Source: Aestuariivita sp. (lineage in GTDB: Bacteria; Pseudomonadota; Alphaproteobacteria; Rhodobacterales; Rhodobacteraceae). From it: a DNA stretch of 57,712 bases. Positions 16,715 to 26,945 of the stretch are shown here, one piece after another; positions within the stretch are counted from its first letter, which is position 1, and each line of letters starts with the position of its first letter. The stretch covers positions 1 to 57,712 of the forward strand of contig NZ_JAAWWD010000012.1 of NCBI RefSeq assembly GCF_021404545.1, in the 5' to 3' direction. Under the pieces are notes generated by a model, which was not told the DNA's origin, ran no database searches, and worked only from the letters and a program-made list of their open reading frames with translations. Made by a program: the position numbers and the translations under genes.

Positions 16715-17875
16715 ATGACCGCCTCTCTGACCGATCTCGCCCAGGTGCGCCGCCCAATCGACAGCGCCCGTGGCCTCTCAAACGCGCATTACGTCGATCC
16801 CGCTGTCTATGACGAAGAAAAACACGCCGTTCTGGGCGCCAATTGGGCGGGTCTCGCGACCGCCTCGGACGTGCCGGAGCCGGGCGATGCGGTCCCGGTC
16901 AGCTTTCTTGGACAGCCGCTGCTGCTGATCCGCGACAAATCGGGGCAGGTTCGGGTCTTTTTGAACACCTGCCGTCATCGGGGCATGATCCTAGTGTCCG
17001 AGCCCGGCAAGATCGACGGCGCCATTCGGTGCCCCTATCACAGCTGGTGCTACGGCACGGATGGTCGCCTGGTCAGCACGCCCCATGTGGGCGGACCCGG
17101 GCACAACACGCATGAAGGGATCGACCGCGCCACGCTTGGTCTGATCGAGGTGCGCAGCCATATCTGGCGCGATGTTGTGTTCATCAACCTCTCTGGGCAG
17201 GCCGATCCATTCGAGGTGGCGATGGCAGATGTCATGGACCGCTGGGCTGAGTTCGACAAACCCCTCTTTCATGGCGGACCCGAAAGCGCATTTCAGCTTG
17301 AGGTGAACTGCAACTGGAAGCTGGCCGTCGAGAATTACTGCGAAAGCTATCACCTGCCCTGGGTCCATCCGGGCCTGAACAGTTATTCCCGCCTGGAGGA
17401 TCATTATCACATCGAAGCGCGGGGCCGGTACTCCGGTCAAGGGACCTTGGTCTATCGTCAGTTCAAAGGTGAGGATGGCACGGTATTCCCCGATTTTGCC
17501 GACCTTTCGGATCAGTGGGACAAGGGGGCCGAGTACATCGCCGTCTATCCCAATGTGCTGATGGGCGTGCATCGCGATCATGCCTATGCGATCATTCTGG
17601 TCCCCGACGGACCGGGCAGAACGGTCGAACATGTGCATCTCTATTATGCCACCCCGCAGACCGATGCCGAGATGCGCAGCACCAACGCCGCGCTGTGGAA
17701 AGGGGTCTTTGTCGAGGATGTCTTCGTCGTCGAAGGCATGCAACGCGGCCGGTACGCCGAAGGGTTCGACGGAGGCCGGTTCTCACCTGCGATGGATGGG
17801 CCAACACATTTGTTCCATGACTGGATCGCTGAGCGAATAGAGGCTTACCGCGCCACCGAACAGGCCGCTGAATGA
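16715..17875 (+). CDS. Rieske-type ring-hydroxylating oxygenase, alpha subunit
   Basis: Non-haem iron oxygenase of 386 residues. The Rieske [2Fe-2S] site is C86-R-H88 and C106-P-Y-H109. The mononuclear iron site is H213 and H218 in SYHLPWVHPG plus D335 in VFVEDVFVVEGMQRG. The bridging acid between centres is Glu (E206 in AVENYCESYH) rather than the Asp of classical aromatic dioxygenases. Glu here is seen in oxygenases acting on quaternary amines such as carnitine, so an amine substrate is possible, by inference only. ATG 16715 is chosen over GTG 16709 because AAAGGA lies 9 nt upstream. No reductase gene is adjacent. The stop overlaps the next gene's start. Confidence 0.85.
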   Translation: MTASLTDLAQVRRPIDSARGLSNAHYVDPAVYDEEKHAVLGANWAGLATASDVPEPGDAVPVSFLGQPLLLIRDKSGQVRVFLNTCRHRGMILVSEPGKIDGAIRCPYHSWCYGTDGRLVSTPHVGGPGHNTHEGIDRATLGLIEVRSHIWRDVVFINLSGQADPFEVAMADVMDRWAEFDKPLFHGGPESAFQLEVNCNWKLAVENYCESYHLPWVHPGLNSYSRLEDHYHIEARGRYSGQGTLVYRQFKGEDGTVFPDFADLSDQWDKGAEYIAVYPNVLMGVHRDHAYAIILVPDGPGRTVEHVHLYYATPQTDAEMRSTNAALWKGVFVEDVFVVEGMQRGRYAEGFDGGRFSPAMDGPTHLFHDWIAERIEAYRATEQAAE

Positions 17876-18087
17876 CCGATCTGGATTCGCGGCTTCTGGC
17901 GGCGCATGCCGCGGGGGACCATGTTGCCCTCGTCGAGCTCTATCGCGAGGCCGCAGATCGCGCGGCCTCGGTGGATGCGGCCTGTTTTTATCTGACACAG
18001 GCCTATGTGTTCGCTTTGGAACGCGGCCATATGGCGGCCCCCGCCCTGCGCGCGCGACTGGTCGCCCAGGGTCGGGAACCTGCCTAA
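17872..18087 (+). CDS. Small hypothetical protein coupled to the Rieske oxygenase
   Basis: 71 residues, starting at the ATG that overlaps the Rieske stop (ATGA). The sequence is Ala-rich and helical ([38 protein letters not shown]) and resembles a single helical-repeat unit. No catalytic motif, signal peptide or membrane segment. Translational coupling suggests it serves the oxygenase, perhaps as a small stabilising partner. Function unknown. Confidence 0.75.
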   Translation: MTDLDSRLLAAHAAGDHVALVELYREAADRAASVDAACFYLTQAYVFALERGHMAAPALRARLVAQGREPA

Positions 18088-18860
18088 ACCTCGGCGCTGA
18101 TCAGCCGATAGAAATGCCAGGTTGCGTGCCCCAGCAGGGGCAGCACGACCAAAAGACCCAAGAACCAAGGCACCAACGCAATAAACGTGGTCACAGCAAT
18201 GAAAAAGGCCCAACCCAGCATCGCGGTCGGGTTGGCCAGCACATATTGAAAGCTGGTGATCATGGCGGTTACGAAATCCACCTCACGGTCCAAAAGCAGC
18301 GGCAGCGCCACAACCGTGATCATGTAAAGCAGCAGTGCAAAAAGCGCGCCGACCAGAGTACCCACTGCCAGCATCGCGATCCCGTTGGGGGTTAGAAACA
18401 CGTCCATCGAGGTAGAGACGTTGGTCATCGTCGAAAGCCCCAGAAACAGCGCAAAGATCATATGCCCCAGGAAGAACCAGAACATGAACACCACCACGAT
18501 GATCGCGCAGATGGATGGCAACTGACGGCGGCTCTGGCGCAGGACCACACCGAAAACTCCAGGAATGTCCAGCGTCTGGCCCGCCTCCAACCGGCGCGAC
18601 ACCTCATAGAGGCCGACCGCCGCAAAGGGTCCGATCAGCGGAAAACCGATCGCCGCGAGGACCAGCCAATAGGTCGTTTCCGTCTCGGCCGTGATCCAGG
18701 CCATGATCCACCCGGCCATCACATAAAAACCGCCAAAGATCAGACCGAAAAGCGGCGCGCGGCGCATATCCTGCCAACCGCGCCTGAGCGCTTCGCGCAT
18801 CACCCCGGCATCGGCCGATCTCAGTTCGGGCACACCAAATTCAGGCACCTGCTCGGTCAT
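18084..18860 (-). CDS. DUF2189-type integral membrane protein
   Basis: 258 residues, starting [20 protein letters not shown], with about six hydrophobic helices: [100 protein letters not shown] and [20 protein letters not shown]. The pattern fits the DUF2189 family of inner-membrane proteins of unknown function, common in Rhodobacterales. ATG 18860 lies inside the end of the amidase gene (20-bp overlap), so the two are probably co-transcribed. A longer frame to 19004 lies entirely in the amidase gene and is not preferred. Confidence 0.85.
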   Translation of the reverse strand: MTEQVPEFGVPELRSADAGVMREALRRGWQDMRRAPLFGLIFGGFYVMAGWIMAWITAETETTYWLVLAAIGFPLIGPFAAVGLYEVSRRLEAGQTLDIPGVFGVVLRQSRRQLPSICAIIVVVFMFWFFLGHMIFALFLGLSTMTNVSTSMDVFLTPNGIAMLAVGTLVGALFALLLYMITVVALPLLLDREVDFVTAMITSFQYVLANPTAMLGWAFFIAVTTFIALVPWFLGLLVVLPLLGHATWHFYRLISAEV

Positions 18861-20277
18861 GGGTTTTTTCCTCCTCCAATTGCGGGGGCCGTGTATCGGG
18901 CCATTGGGTCGCCGCGTGATAGGCCGCCCCAATCCCCAACAGACGCGCATCAGCCCCACGCGGACCCACCAGCTGGAGGCCCATCGGCAAACCCTGCGCG
19001 CCAAATCCCGCGGGCGCCGCCAGCGCAGGCAGGCCCGGCAGGCTGGCAGGCACCATCACCTGCATCCACCGATGATAGGTGTCCATGGATTGCCCCGCAA
19101 TCTGGCGCGGATAGGCGATCTCATTGGCAAAGGGCCAGACCTGCGCCGTGGGCAGCACAAATGCGTCATAGCGTTCAAAAAAGGTCAAAGACGCCTTAAG
19201 CCAGGCGGAGCGTACCACGCTTGCGTTATGCACCTCGAACGCGCTCAGCGCGCGCCCCCGTTCAAGCTCCCAGATCGCGGTATCCTTGAGCGTCCCGCCC
19301 TGACCCGCGAGCGCTTCCAGCTCGACCGCGACCTGCCAGGATCGCAGCGTTGACCAGCTCTGGAACAGCGCCTCGGCATCAAAGGGCGCGCTGGGCGTCT
19401 CGACGTCCGCTCCCAGATCGGCCAGCGCCCTCAGTGCCGCCTCACAGGTTTCCAGCACCCCCTCCTCCATCGGAAAGGCGCCGCCCCAATCGCCCAGCCA
19501 GGCAATGCGCACACCGCGCAGCGACGGCGCATGCAACGGCACGAGCGGCGGAATGGGCCAGCCATGCGGCCTGCGCGGATCGGGACCCGAGATCACATCG
19601 AGCAAAAGCGCGATGTCCTCGGGACTGCGCGCCATCGGACCAGGCGTCGACAGCTGGTGCAGATAGACTTCGCTGCGGGGTTGCGGCGGCACCACACCCC
19701 AGGTCGGCCGGAACCCATAGACATTGTTCCATCCCGCCGGATTGCGCAGGCTGCCCATCATGTCCGATCCATCGGCCAAAGCTGTCATCCCGGTGGCAAG
19801 GGCCACGGCGGCCCCGCCCGATGACCCGCCACATGACAGCGACGGATCATACGGATTGCGGGTCACGCCATAAACAGGGTTAAAGGTATGGCTGCCCAGA
19901 CCAAACTCTGGCGTATTGGTCTTGCCGATCAGGATGGCGCCTGCGGCCCTGAGCCGCGCGGCCAGCAGATCGTCCTGATCCGGCACGAAACTGGCCAACA
20001 GAGGTGAGCCTTGGGTAGACCGAATACCCGCCACATTCACCAGATCCTTGACCGCGATGGGCAGCCCATGCAGCGGGCCCTTGTCCCGGGCCGCATCGGC
20101 GGTCGCGGCTTCTGCCATCAGATCCTCGGCATCGCGCAGCGCCACGATGGCATTTACCTTTGGGTTTACGGCCGCGATCCGATCCAGCGTCGCCTCCATC
20201 AACGCGGAGGCGGTCAACCGACCCTCCCGCAGGTTCTGCACAAGGGTCGAGGCAGAGAGGGGGATCTGGTCGGTCAT
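18841..20277 (-). CDS. Amidase signature family hydrolase
   Basis: 478 residues, cytoplasmic. The amidase signature is clear. The catalytic Lys lies in [13 protein letters not shown], and the Gly/Ser-rich block [20 protein letters not shown] with [20 protein letters not shown] supplies the Ser-cisSer pair. The C-terminal part has [20 protein letters not shown], the typical end of the fold. The family includes GatA, allophanate hydrolases and nitrile-pathway amidases. The substrate cannot be called; absence of gatB/gatC nearby argues against GatA. The last 20 bp overlap the downstream DUF2189 gene. Confidence 0.88.
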   Translation of the reverse strand: MTDQIPLSASTLVQNLREGRLTASALMEATLDRIAAVNPKVNAIVALRDAEDLMAEAATADAARDKGPLHGLPIAVKDLVNVAGIRSTQGSPLLASFVPDQDDLLAARLRAAGAILIGKTNTPEFGLGSHTFNPVYGVTRNPYDPSLSCGGSSGGAAVALATGMTALADGSDMMGSLRNPAGWNNVYGFRPTWGVVPPQPRSEVYLHQLSTPGPMARSPEDIALLLDVISGPDPRRPHGWPIPPLVPLHAPSLRGVRIAWLGDWGGAFPMEEGVLETCEAALRALADLGADVETPSAPFDAEALFQSWSTLRSWQVAVELEALAGQGGTLKDTAIWELERGRALSAFEVHNASVVRSAWLKASLTFFERYDAFVLPTAQVWPFANEIAYPRQIAGQSMDTYHRWMQVMVPASLPGLPALAAPAGFGAQGLPMGLQLVGPRGADARLLGIGAAYHAATQWPDTRPPQLEEEKTHDRAGA

Positions 20278-20385
20278 CTGGGTCTTCCTTCAAAGTTGGA
20301 TGCAACCTTGGCCCAGAAAACCGGCATTGAAAAGATGCGCTCTGGTCGGGACACGCCCGTGGGGTGCCCGAGAAATGCAGCGCGG

Positions 20386-21510
20386 TCAGTCGCCCTGCGC
20401 CTCGGCCCGGCTCTTGCCCGACACATCCAGCGCCAGTGTCGCCGCCATGAATGCGTCGAGATCGCCATCCAGAACCCCCTTGGTGTCGGAGGTTTCAAAG
20501 TTGGTGCGCAGATCCTTGACCATCTGATAGGGCTGCAAAACGTAAGACCGGATCTGATTGCCCCAACCGGCATCGCCCTTGGCCTCGTGAGCGGCATTGA
20601 TCTCCGCGTTGCGGCGGTCCAGCTCCAGTTGATAGAGGCGGGATTTCAGCGCTTTCATCGCGATATCGCGGTTCTGGTGCTGGGATTTTTCCGAGCTGGT
20701 GACGACGATCCCAGTGGGCGCGTGGGTGATCCGAACGGCGGAATCGGTGGTGTTGACATGTTGCCCGCCCGCGCCCGAGGACCGGTAGGTATCGACGCGA
20801 ATGTCGGACGGGTTCACCTCGATCTCGATATTGTCGTCGACCACCGGATAAACCCAAACCGATGAAAACGACGTATGCCGCTTGGCCGCACTGTCATAGG
20901 GCGAGATGCGGACCAGCCGGTGCACACCGCTTTCGGATTTGAGCCATCCATAGGCGTTATGCCCCGAGATTTTGTAGGTCGCCGATTTGATGCCGGCCTC
21001 ATCGCCCGCGCTTTCGGACTGAAGCTCGACCTTATAGCCCTTCTTTTCGGCCCAGCGGACATACATCCGCGCCAGCATCGCGGCCCAATCGCAGCTTTCT
21101 GTGCCGCCCGCGCCGGCATTGATTTCCAGAAAGGTGTCGTTGGCGTCCGCCTCACCGTTCAAAAGCGCTTCCAGCTCCTTCTGCGCGGCCCTACGCGCCA
21201 GGATCTTCAGGCTTTCCTCCGCCTCGGCAACGACCTCGATGTCCTCTTCCATCTCTCCCAGTTCGATCAGGTCGACGATATCGGTCAGGTCCTGTTTGAT
21301 GCCCTCATAGGTTTCCATCGCGTCGACCAGTGCCTGCCGGTCCCGCATCAGTTTTTGCGCAGCCTCCGGATCGTCCCACAGATTGGGATCCTCGACGCGC
21401 GCGTTGAACTCCTCCAGCCGGTGCTGCGCGGTCGCCTGGTCCATCCGTTGGGCCAGCAGATCCAGCGATTTCTCAATCTCGGCCACGGTATTCTGGGCAT
21501 CTGCGCGCAT
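20386..21510 (-). CDS. prfB: Peptide chain release factor 2
   Basis: Terminates translation at UGA and UAA codons. 374 residues. The GGQ motif that triggers peptidyl-tRNA hydrolysis is at 248-250 in [20 protein letters not shown]. The stop-codon recognition tripeptide, SPF in E. coli RF2, reads SPY at 203-205 ([17 protein letters not shown]). The reading frame is continuous from ATG 21510, with no in-frame UGA near codon 26, so the programmed +1 frameshift used by E. coli prfB is absent. Confidence 0.96.
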   Translation of the reverse strand: MRADAQNTVAEIEKSLDLLAQRMDQATAQHRLEEFNARVEDPNLWDDPEAAQKLMRDRQALVDAMETYEGIKQDLTDIVDLIELGEMEEDIEVVAEAEESLKILARRAAQKELEALLNGEADANDTFLEINAGAGGTESCDWAAMLARMYVRWAEKKGYKVELQSESAGDEAGIKSATYKISGHNAYGWLKSESGVHRLVRISPYDSAAKRHTSFSSVWVYPVVDDNIEIEVNPSDIRVDTYRSSGAGGQHVNTTDSAVRITHAPTGIVVTSSEKSQHQNRDIAMKALKSRLYQLELDRRNAEINAAHEAKGDAGWGNQIRSYVLQPYQMVKDLRTNFETSDTKGVLDGDLDAFMAATLALDVSGKSRAEAQGD

Positions 21511-21701
21511 CGGGTCGGTCTCCTGAACTCAACGTATCGCTGATATCGCACAGGGGTGCGCCCCACAAGCCTCCCTCAGGGGGTTTGACGGCGCGACCGG
21601 GGTTGGCGGGCGGGCGCCTTTGGCGCAGCCAAACAGACCCGCCGCGCCGACCGCAATGCACGCCCGGTTTGCGCTCTATCCTGACCAGACATTAAGGCGC
21701 C

Positions 21702-24254
21702 CTAATACAACCCACCCGAGCTAAGTGTCCCGAACGAGGCGCGCGGTCCCACCACCGCCGTTCCACCCGATGAGGTGGTCACCTGCCGCCCGCCTGTGGC
21801 CGCCTCCTCAAACAGCGGCAGATCCGAACCCATGGCAAATCCGCCGTCAAACATCACACCGAAAAGCGGCTCTTCCCCGTCGCGGAAATACTCGGCCACC
21901 ACACTGGCCCCGCTCGCCTCATCCGAAAGGCGCGCGCCGGTGAACCGGTCGATCTTGATAAACCGCCCGCCCGGGGGCACGTCAAAGGCGCCACCGCCGT
22001 ATTTCTCCACTGCCTCTTGCATGAAGGTGTTAAAGACCGGCCCGCACATCCCCCCGCCCGAGGCGCTCCGTCCCAGGGGACGGGGCTGATCATAGCCGAT
22101 GTAACAGCCCGCCGCGATGTTCGAAGTAAAGCCGACAAACCAGACATCGCGCGCATCATTGGTTGTGCCGGTCTTGCCCGCCGCGGGCACCGGCAGGTTC
22201 ACCGTGCGGCTGGCGGTGCCGCGATCCACAACGCCTTTCATCATCGACGTAAGCTGATAGGCCGTGATTGCATTCATGATCCGTTCGCGGTTCGACCGGA
22301 TCTGCGGCAGCATGCCGGGGTCCAGGCTGGCCGACTGGCAGTCGATACACTCGCGCTGATCATGGCGATAGATCGTGCGACCATAGCGATCCTGGATCCG
22401 GTCCACCAATGTCGGCTGCACCCGCTCGCCGCCATTGGCAAACATGGAATAGGCGGCAACCATTTGATACAATGTCGTTTCCTCTGATCCCAGAGAATTG
22501 GCGAGGAACAGCCCCATATCGTCATAGACGCCAAACCGTTCCGAGTAATCCGCAACGACGCCCATACCCACTTCCTGTGCGAGACGAATGGTCATCAGGT
22601 TCCGCGACCGCTCGATCCCGGTCCTCAGCGGGGTCGGGCCGTAAAACTGGTTCGTTGAGTTCCGGGGCCGCCACAGACCTTGCGGCGTGTCGATCTCAAT
22701 GGGCGCATCCACTACGATAGTCGCTGGTGAATAACCGCTGTCGAGGGCTGCGGCATAGACAAAGGGCTTGAACGACGATCCCGGCTGCCGCAAGGCCTGT
22801 GTGGCCCGGTTAAAGACCGACTCCTGATAGGAAAACCCGCCCTGCATCGCCAGCACCCGTCCCGAGTTGACATCCATCGCCATAAAGGCGCCCTGCACTT
22901 CGGGAACCTGACGCAGGGTCCAGCGGATAAAGCTGCCATCCTCGTCAGAGGTCATCGCGCGCACCAGCACCACGTCGCCCACATCCAGCAGATCGCCCGC
23001 GACCCGTGCCTGACGCCCCAATGCGCCGCCATCCTGGCGCGGACGGGCCCACTGCACGTCGCGCGCGGTGATCCAATGGCCGTCCTCGTCCTCGGGCACT
23101 GTCTCAATACCCACCCGTGCGTCATTGGTGCCCACCTCCAGCACCACCGCAGGGAACCAGGGGCCCTCCAGCACGATATCGCGCGGCATCTCGACATCCA
23201 CCAATGCTGCGCGCCAACGCTCCTCGCTGGTCAACTGATCGGCAGGAATGGTCAGCCCGGTGCCCTCCCAGATGCCGCGATTGCGGTCGTATTTCTCCAG
23301 TGCGGCGCGCAGCGCGGTCGCGGCCACCGCCTGCATTTCGGCGTCAATGGTGGCGCGCACAGTAAATCCGCCGGTGAAAAACTCCCCCTCGCCGAAATCC
23401 TGGCTCAGCTGGCGGCGGATCTCGTCGGTGAAGTAATCGCGATCGGGAAGGGCTGTGCGAAAGCTTTCGAAATCGCCGTTTTGCACCGATCGGAGGGGCG
23501 CTGCAATCTCGGTCTCATAGGTCGCGCGATCAAGATATCCGTTCTCGTACATCTCTTCGAGAACGAAGTTGCGCCGCGCCAAGAGCCGGTCCTTGCGCCG
23601 GACGGGATGGTAGTCTGACGGCGCTTTGGGCAGAGAGGCCAGGAACGCCGCTTCATGCGGGGCCAGCGTGTCCAGCGTCTTGTTGAAGTAAGTCTGGGCC
23701 GCCGCCGTCACGCCATAGGAGTTCTGGCCGAGAAAAATCTCATTGAGGTACAGTTCGAGAATGGATTCCTTGTCGAGCGTTTCTTCCAGACGGGCGGCCA
23801 GGATGATCTCCTTGATCTTGCGCTCGACCTGGCGGTCGCCGGAAAGCAGAAAGTTCTTCATCACCTGCTGAGTGATCGTCGACGCACCGCGCAAGGTCTC
23901 GCCGCGAGACCGCACAGCCTCCACCCCGGCGGCGGCAATGCCGCGCATGTCATAGCCCTTGTGGGTATAGAAATTCTTGTCTTCGGCGCTGATGAAGGCC
24001 TGTTTGACCAGATCGGGGATGTCTTCGGCCGGGGTAAAGAGGCGCCGTTCCTGTGCGAACTCGTCGATCAGACGCCCTTCGCCTGAGTAGATACGGCTGA
24101 TCGTGGGGGGCTTGTACTGCGCCAGTGACGCATGGCTGGGCAGATCGCGACCATAGATCCAGAAGATCGCGCCGATGGACAGCGCAACCATGGCCACGCC
24201 CAGCGTGATCATCGAAAAGATCGCGCCGAAAAACGAAAAGACAAACCTCAACAC
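21702..24254 (-). CDS. mrcA: Penicillin-binding protein 1A (bifunctional peptidoglycan synthase)
   Basis: Inner-membrane enzyme that polymerises and cross-links peptidoglycan. 850 residues from a GTG at 24254. A transmembrane anchor (FSFFGAIFSMITLGVAMVAL) is followed by a GT51 glycosyltransferase domain with EDKNFYTHKGYDMRG and GASTITQQVMKNFLLSG, an OB-like insert, and a transpeptidase domain with SxxK in PGSSFKPFVYAAALD and KTGT in AAGKTGTTNDARDVW. The open frame extends to 24413, but the GTG 24254 start follows GAGGGGG and directly precedes the anchor, giving the usual length. The 222 bp upstream contain four 19-bp palindromes. Confidence 0.95.
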   Translation of the reverse strand: MLRFVFSFFGAIFSMITLGVAMVALSIGAIFWIYGRDLPSHASLAQYKPPTISRIYSGEGRLIDEFAQERRLFTPAEDIPDLVKQAFISAEDKNFYTHKGYDMRGIAAAGVEAVRSRGETLRGASTITQQVMKNFLLSGDRQVERKIKEIILAARLEETLDKESILELYLNEIFLGQNSYGVTAAAQTYFNKTLDTLAPHEAAFLASLPKAPSDYHPVRRKDRLLARRNFVLEEMYENGYLDRATYETEIAAPLRSVQNGDFESFRTALPDRDYFTDEIRRQLSQDFGEGEFFTGGFTVRATIDAEMQAVAATALRAALEKYDRNRGIWEGTGLTIPADQLTSEERWRAALVDVEMPRDIVLEGPWFPAVVLEVGTNDARVGIETVPEDEDGHWITARDVQWARPRQDGGALGRQARVAGDLLDVGDVVLVRAMTSDEDGSFIRWTLRQVPEVQGAFMAMDVNSGRVLAMQGGFSYQESVFNRATQALRQPGSSFKPFVYAAALDSGYSPATIVVDAPIEIDTPQGLWRPRNSTNQFYGPTPLRTGIERSRNLMTIRLAQEVGMGVVADYSERFGVYDDMGLFLANSLGSEETTLYQMVAAYSMFANGGERVQPTLVDRIQDRYGRTIYRHDQRECIDCQSASLDPGMLPQIRSNRERIMNAITAYQLTSMMKGVVDRGTASRTVNLPVPAAGKTGTTNDARDVWFVGFTSNIAAGCYIGYDQPRPLGRSASGGGMCGPVFNTFMQEAVEKYGGGAFDVPPGGRFIKIDRFTGARLSDEASGASVVAEYFRDGEEPLFGVMFDGGFAMGSDLPLFEEAATGGRQVTTSSGGTAVVGPRASFGTLSSGGLY

Positions 24255-24354
24255 CTGGGGCCCCCTCTGGTCAGGTTCATCCAATATAAAGTGCGTGGAT
24301 GAACGCGTCAAAACACGAAACGCAGCGGAACGGCCGGTTTCCGCCAGCAACACC

Positions 24355-24470
24355 AGAATTTGACACAAATTCTGAGTCAGAAACTGACACAGTTTCTCAG
24401 GCCCGGCGCGCAACCGTCGCCCAAAGTGAGATTTTGCGTCAAAATCTAACCAGAACCTGTGTCAGGTTCT
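24355..24470. repeat. Cluster of four 19-bp palindromes (site A)
   Basis: Between the amiC stop and the PBP1A start lie four palindromes of the form 8-bp arm, 3-nt centre, 8-bp arm: AGAATTTGACACAAATTCT (24355-24373), AGAAACTGACACAGTTTCT (24379-24397), AGATTTTGCGTCAAAATCT (24429-24447) and AGAACCTGTGTCAGGTTCT (24452-24470). All share AGA at one end and TCT at the other, with TG/CA flanking the centre. The variable inner bases change in pairs so that the arms stay complementary. The same units recur at 29047-29157. Function unknown. Confidence 0.9.
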
Positions 24471-24476
24471 ACGTGA

Positions 24477-25694
24477 CTAGTGCCGCACCAAGGGGCGCAT
24501 CTCGGCGTCCTTGCGCAGCCAGAGTTGCAGCCCGTCACGAATGCCCTCTGCCATTCCGGCCCGCCAATCCGCATCTTGCAGATTCTGCAAATCACGCGGG
24601 GAGGACAAGAATCCGATCTCAATAAGAACCGACGGAATATCGGCGGCCTTGAGCACCGAAAACGCCGCCCGGCGCAGCGGTCTGCGGTTCATCGGCCCGC
24701 CCCGATTGCCCATGCCAGAGACCAGCGCCTCTGCCAGACCTTCGGTGCGCGGCGCGGTTTCCTGGCGCGCCAGAGACAGCAAGACGGCGGTGACCTGATC
24801 ATCGGCCCGGGACAGGTCCACGCCAGACAGCAGCTCGTCGCGGTCATGCCGTTCGGCCAATTTGGCCGAGGCCACATCCGATGCCTCATCCGACAGCACA
24901 TAGACCGTCGCCCCATGTGCGCCGCCATCGGCCAGGGAATCCGCGTGCAATGACAAGAACACATCCACCTGCGCCTCATGCGCCATTGCGATGCGCCGCT
25001 CCAGCGACACAAAATAATCCCCCGTCCGCGTGAGTTGCACCTCGAACCCGCCCGCGCGCAGCAACGCCTCCTCCAGCTCGCGGGCAAAGGTCAACATCAG
25101 TGTTTTTTCATTGATCCGCCCCCGCTCGGCGCCGGGATCAATCCCGCCATGGCCCGGATCCAGCATCACCCGCACCAGATCGTCAGAGCGCGCGCGCGGC
25201 GTATCGAGCACTGCGGCAGGGGGCAGATCCCAGCGTGGATCGTACGGGGCACCCGCAGCCGCAGCATAGGCATCGACCGGCATCTGCTCCAGCGACAGGC
25301 GCAGCACGGCGCCGCCGGTTTCCGGATCGGTCTGCAACTCGACACGATCGACGCCATAAGGTCCCGCCAGTTCCGCAACCAACCGGGACCAGCCCGGACG
25401 GAACGTGCCCGCGCGCAGCCTGGTCACCGCCTCGGCCCGATCGAACGCGTCCAGATCCAGCCCTTGCCAATCCACTTCGCGGAAATCGACCACCAATCGG
25501 CGCGGCGCATCCAGCGTGAAGACACGGTAGGGCACCCCTTGTGTCAGCGACAAGACCATGTCCACGCCGTGCCGGGTGTCCGTCATCCGGCTGGCCTCCG
25601 CCTGCACTCGCGCCAAGCCCGAAAACTCCTGCCCGGCGGATGCGGTGACCCAGAGGCCCCACAAACACATGACAAGTCCCGCGATCCTGCTCAT
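24477..25694 (-). CDS. amiC: N-acetylmuramoyl-L-alanine amidase (AmiC type, AMIN plus Amidase_3)
   Basis: Periplasmic zinc hydrolase that cuts the peptide stem from peptidoglycan during cell separation. 405 residues. A signal peptide covers about residues 1-21, an AMIN-like localisation domain about 35-140, and the catalytic domain begins at VMLDPGHGGIDPGAE. Zinc ligands are H182, E196 (in RGRINEKTLML) and H250 (in SLHADS), with catalytic E359 in VLIEIGFLS. It is encoded upstream of PBP1A on the same strand, both acting on the cell wall, with the palindrome cluster between them. Confidence 0.93.
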   Translation of the reverse strand: MSRIAGLVMCLWGLWVTASAGQEFSGLARVQAEASRMTDTRHGVDMVLSLTQGVPYRVFTLDAPRRLVVDFREVDWQGLDLDAFDRAEAVTRLRAGTFRPGWSRLVAELAGPYGVDRVELQTDPETGGAVLRLSLEQMPVDAYAAAAGAPYDPRWDLPPAAVLDTPRARSDDLVRVMLDPGHGGIDPGAERGRINEKTLMLTFARELEEALLRAGGFEVQLTRTGDYFVSLERRIAMAHEAQVDVFLSLHADSLADGGAHGATVYVLSDEASDVASAKLAERHDRDELLSGVDLSRADDQVTAVLLSLARQETAPRTEGLAEALVSGMGNRGGPMNRRPLRRAAFSVLKAADIPSVLIEIGFLSSPRDLQNLQDADWRAGMAEGIRDGLQLWLRKDAEMRPLVRH

Positions 25695-25780
25695 CCGCGT
25701 CTCTGCCTTCTGCTCTCAACGGGCTCTGATCGGCCCTTCCTGAACAGCAGGTTACACCAGCCCGGTGCGTTTGGAAACGC

Positions 25781-26923
25781 TCAACGCGTGGCCATGAACG
25801 CTCTGAGCCGCGCCAGCCCCTCTTCGATATCGGGCGTGGCGCGCGCATAGGAAAAGCGCAACGTCTGATGTCCGCGCACCGGATCGAAATCGAGGCCCGG
25901 TGTCACCGCAACACCGGCCTTGTCGAGGATCTGAGCGGCAAAGGCGCGGCTGTCATCTGTCAGGCCCGACACATCCGCATAGACATAGAACGCACCGTCC
26001 GGCGGCGCGATCCGGTCAAACCCGGCTTTCGGCAATCCAGCCATCATCAAATCGCGATTGGTGCGGTAAACCGCAAGATTGGCCTGCAGCTCCGCCTCGC
26101 AGTCCATGGCCGCCAACGCCGCCACCTGCGCCACATGCGGGGCACAGATGAACATGTTCTGTGCGATACGCTCGACCACCCGCACATGATCGTCCGGCAC
26201 GACCATCCAGCCCACACGCCACCCGGTCATCGAAAAATACTTGGAAAACGAGTTGATCACATAGGCCTCGTCCGTCACCTCCAGCGCGGTGACCGCCTTG
26301 GCTTCATATTCGATGCCATGATAGATCTCATCGCTGATAAACGAGGCGCCCTGCCCCTGAGCGGCCTCGATCAGCGCACTCATCGCGGTGCGATCCAGCA
26401 TTGTGCCTGTCGGATTGGCCGGGCTCGCCACCATCAGCCCCGCCAGATCGAGCGTGGCGAAATCCGCCGGAACAGGCTGATAGCGGTTTTGCGGATCTGT
26501 CTGCAAATCGACAGGCGTCAGATCCAGCGCGCTGAGGATCTGGCGATAGGAGGGGTAGCCCGGGGCGCCGATGCCGACCCTGTCGCCGGTATCGAAAAGC
26601 GCCGTGAACGCCAGGATAAACCCGCCAGACGAGCCGGGTGTGATCACCACACGTTCGGGGTTCAGATCGACATTGTACCATTCGCCGTACATCCGCGCGA
26701 TCCGCGCGCGTAGCGCAGGCAGTCCCAGCGCCACGGTATACCCCATCGGGTCGCCCTGCATCGCCCGCGTCACCGCCTCCACCGCGCCTGGCGGTGCGCC
26801 GGTACCGGGTTGGCCCACCTCCATATGGATGATGTGGCGGCCGCTGTCTTCGGCGCGGCGCGCGGCATCCATCACATCCATCACGATGAAGGGATCGACC
26901 TTTGACCGGGTTGAAACTCGCAT
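25781..26923 (-). CDS. Class I/II pyridoxal-phosphate aminotransferase
   Basis: 380 residues, cytoplasmic, fold type I. K228 in NSFSKYFSMTGWRVGW is the Schiff-base lysine. Other motifs are VGQPGTGAPPGAV, TPGSSGGFILAF, SPANPTGTML (substrate-binding Asn-Pro) and FISDEIYHGIEY. This is the aspartate/aromatic aminotransferase subgroup; the substrate cannot be fixed from sequence. Its ATG lies 22 bp from the ATG of the divergent BepA-like gene, an unusually tight spacing. AGGAAAA is correctly placed upstream of the start. Confidence 0.88.
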   Translation of the reverse strand: MRVSTRSKVDPFIVMDVMDAARRAEDSGRHIIHMEVGQPGTGAPPGAVEAVTRAMQGDPMGYTVALGLPALRARIARMYGEWYNVDLNPERVVITPGSSGGFILAFTALFDTGDRVGIGAPGYPSYRQILSALDLTPVDLQTDPQNRYQPVPADFATLDLAGLMVASPANPTGTMLDRTAMSALIEAAQGQGASFISDEIYHGIEYEAKAVTALEVTDEAYVINSFSKYFSMTGWRVGWMVVPDDHVRVVERIAQNMFICAPHVAQVAALAAMDCEAELQANLAVYRTNRDLMMAGLPKAGFDRIAPPDGAFYVYADVSGLTDDSRAFAAQILDKAGVAVTPGLDFDPVRGHQTLRFSYARATPDIEEGLARLRAFMATR

Positions 26924-26945
26924 GGCTTTTCCTCAGACTTCCTCC

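Noticed and set aside
18841-20277. Calling the amidase GatA
   Set aside because: No gatB or gatC is adjacent, and the amidase signature alone does not separate GatA from other amidases.
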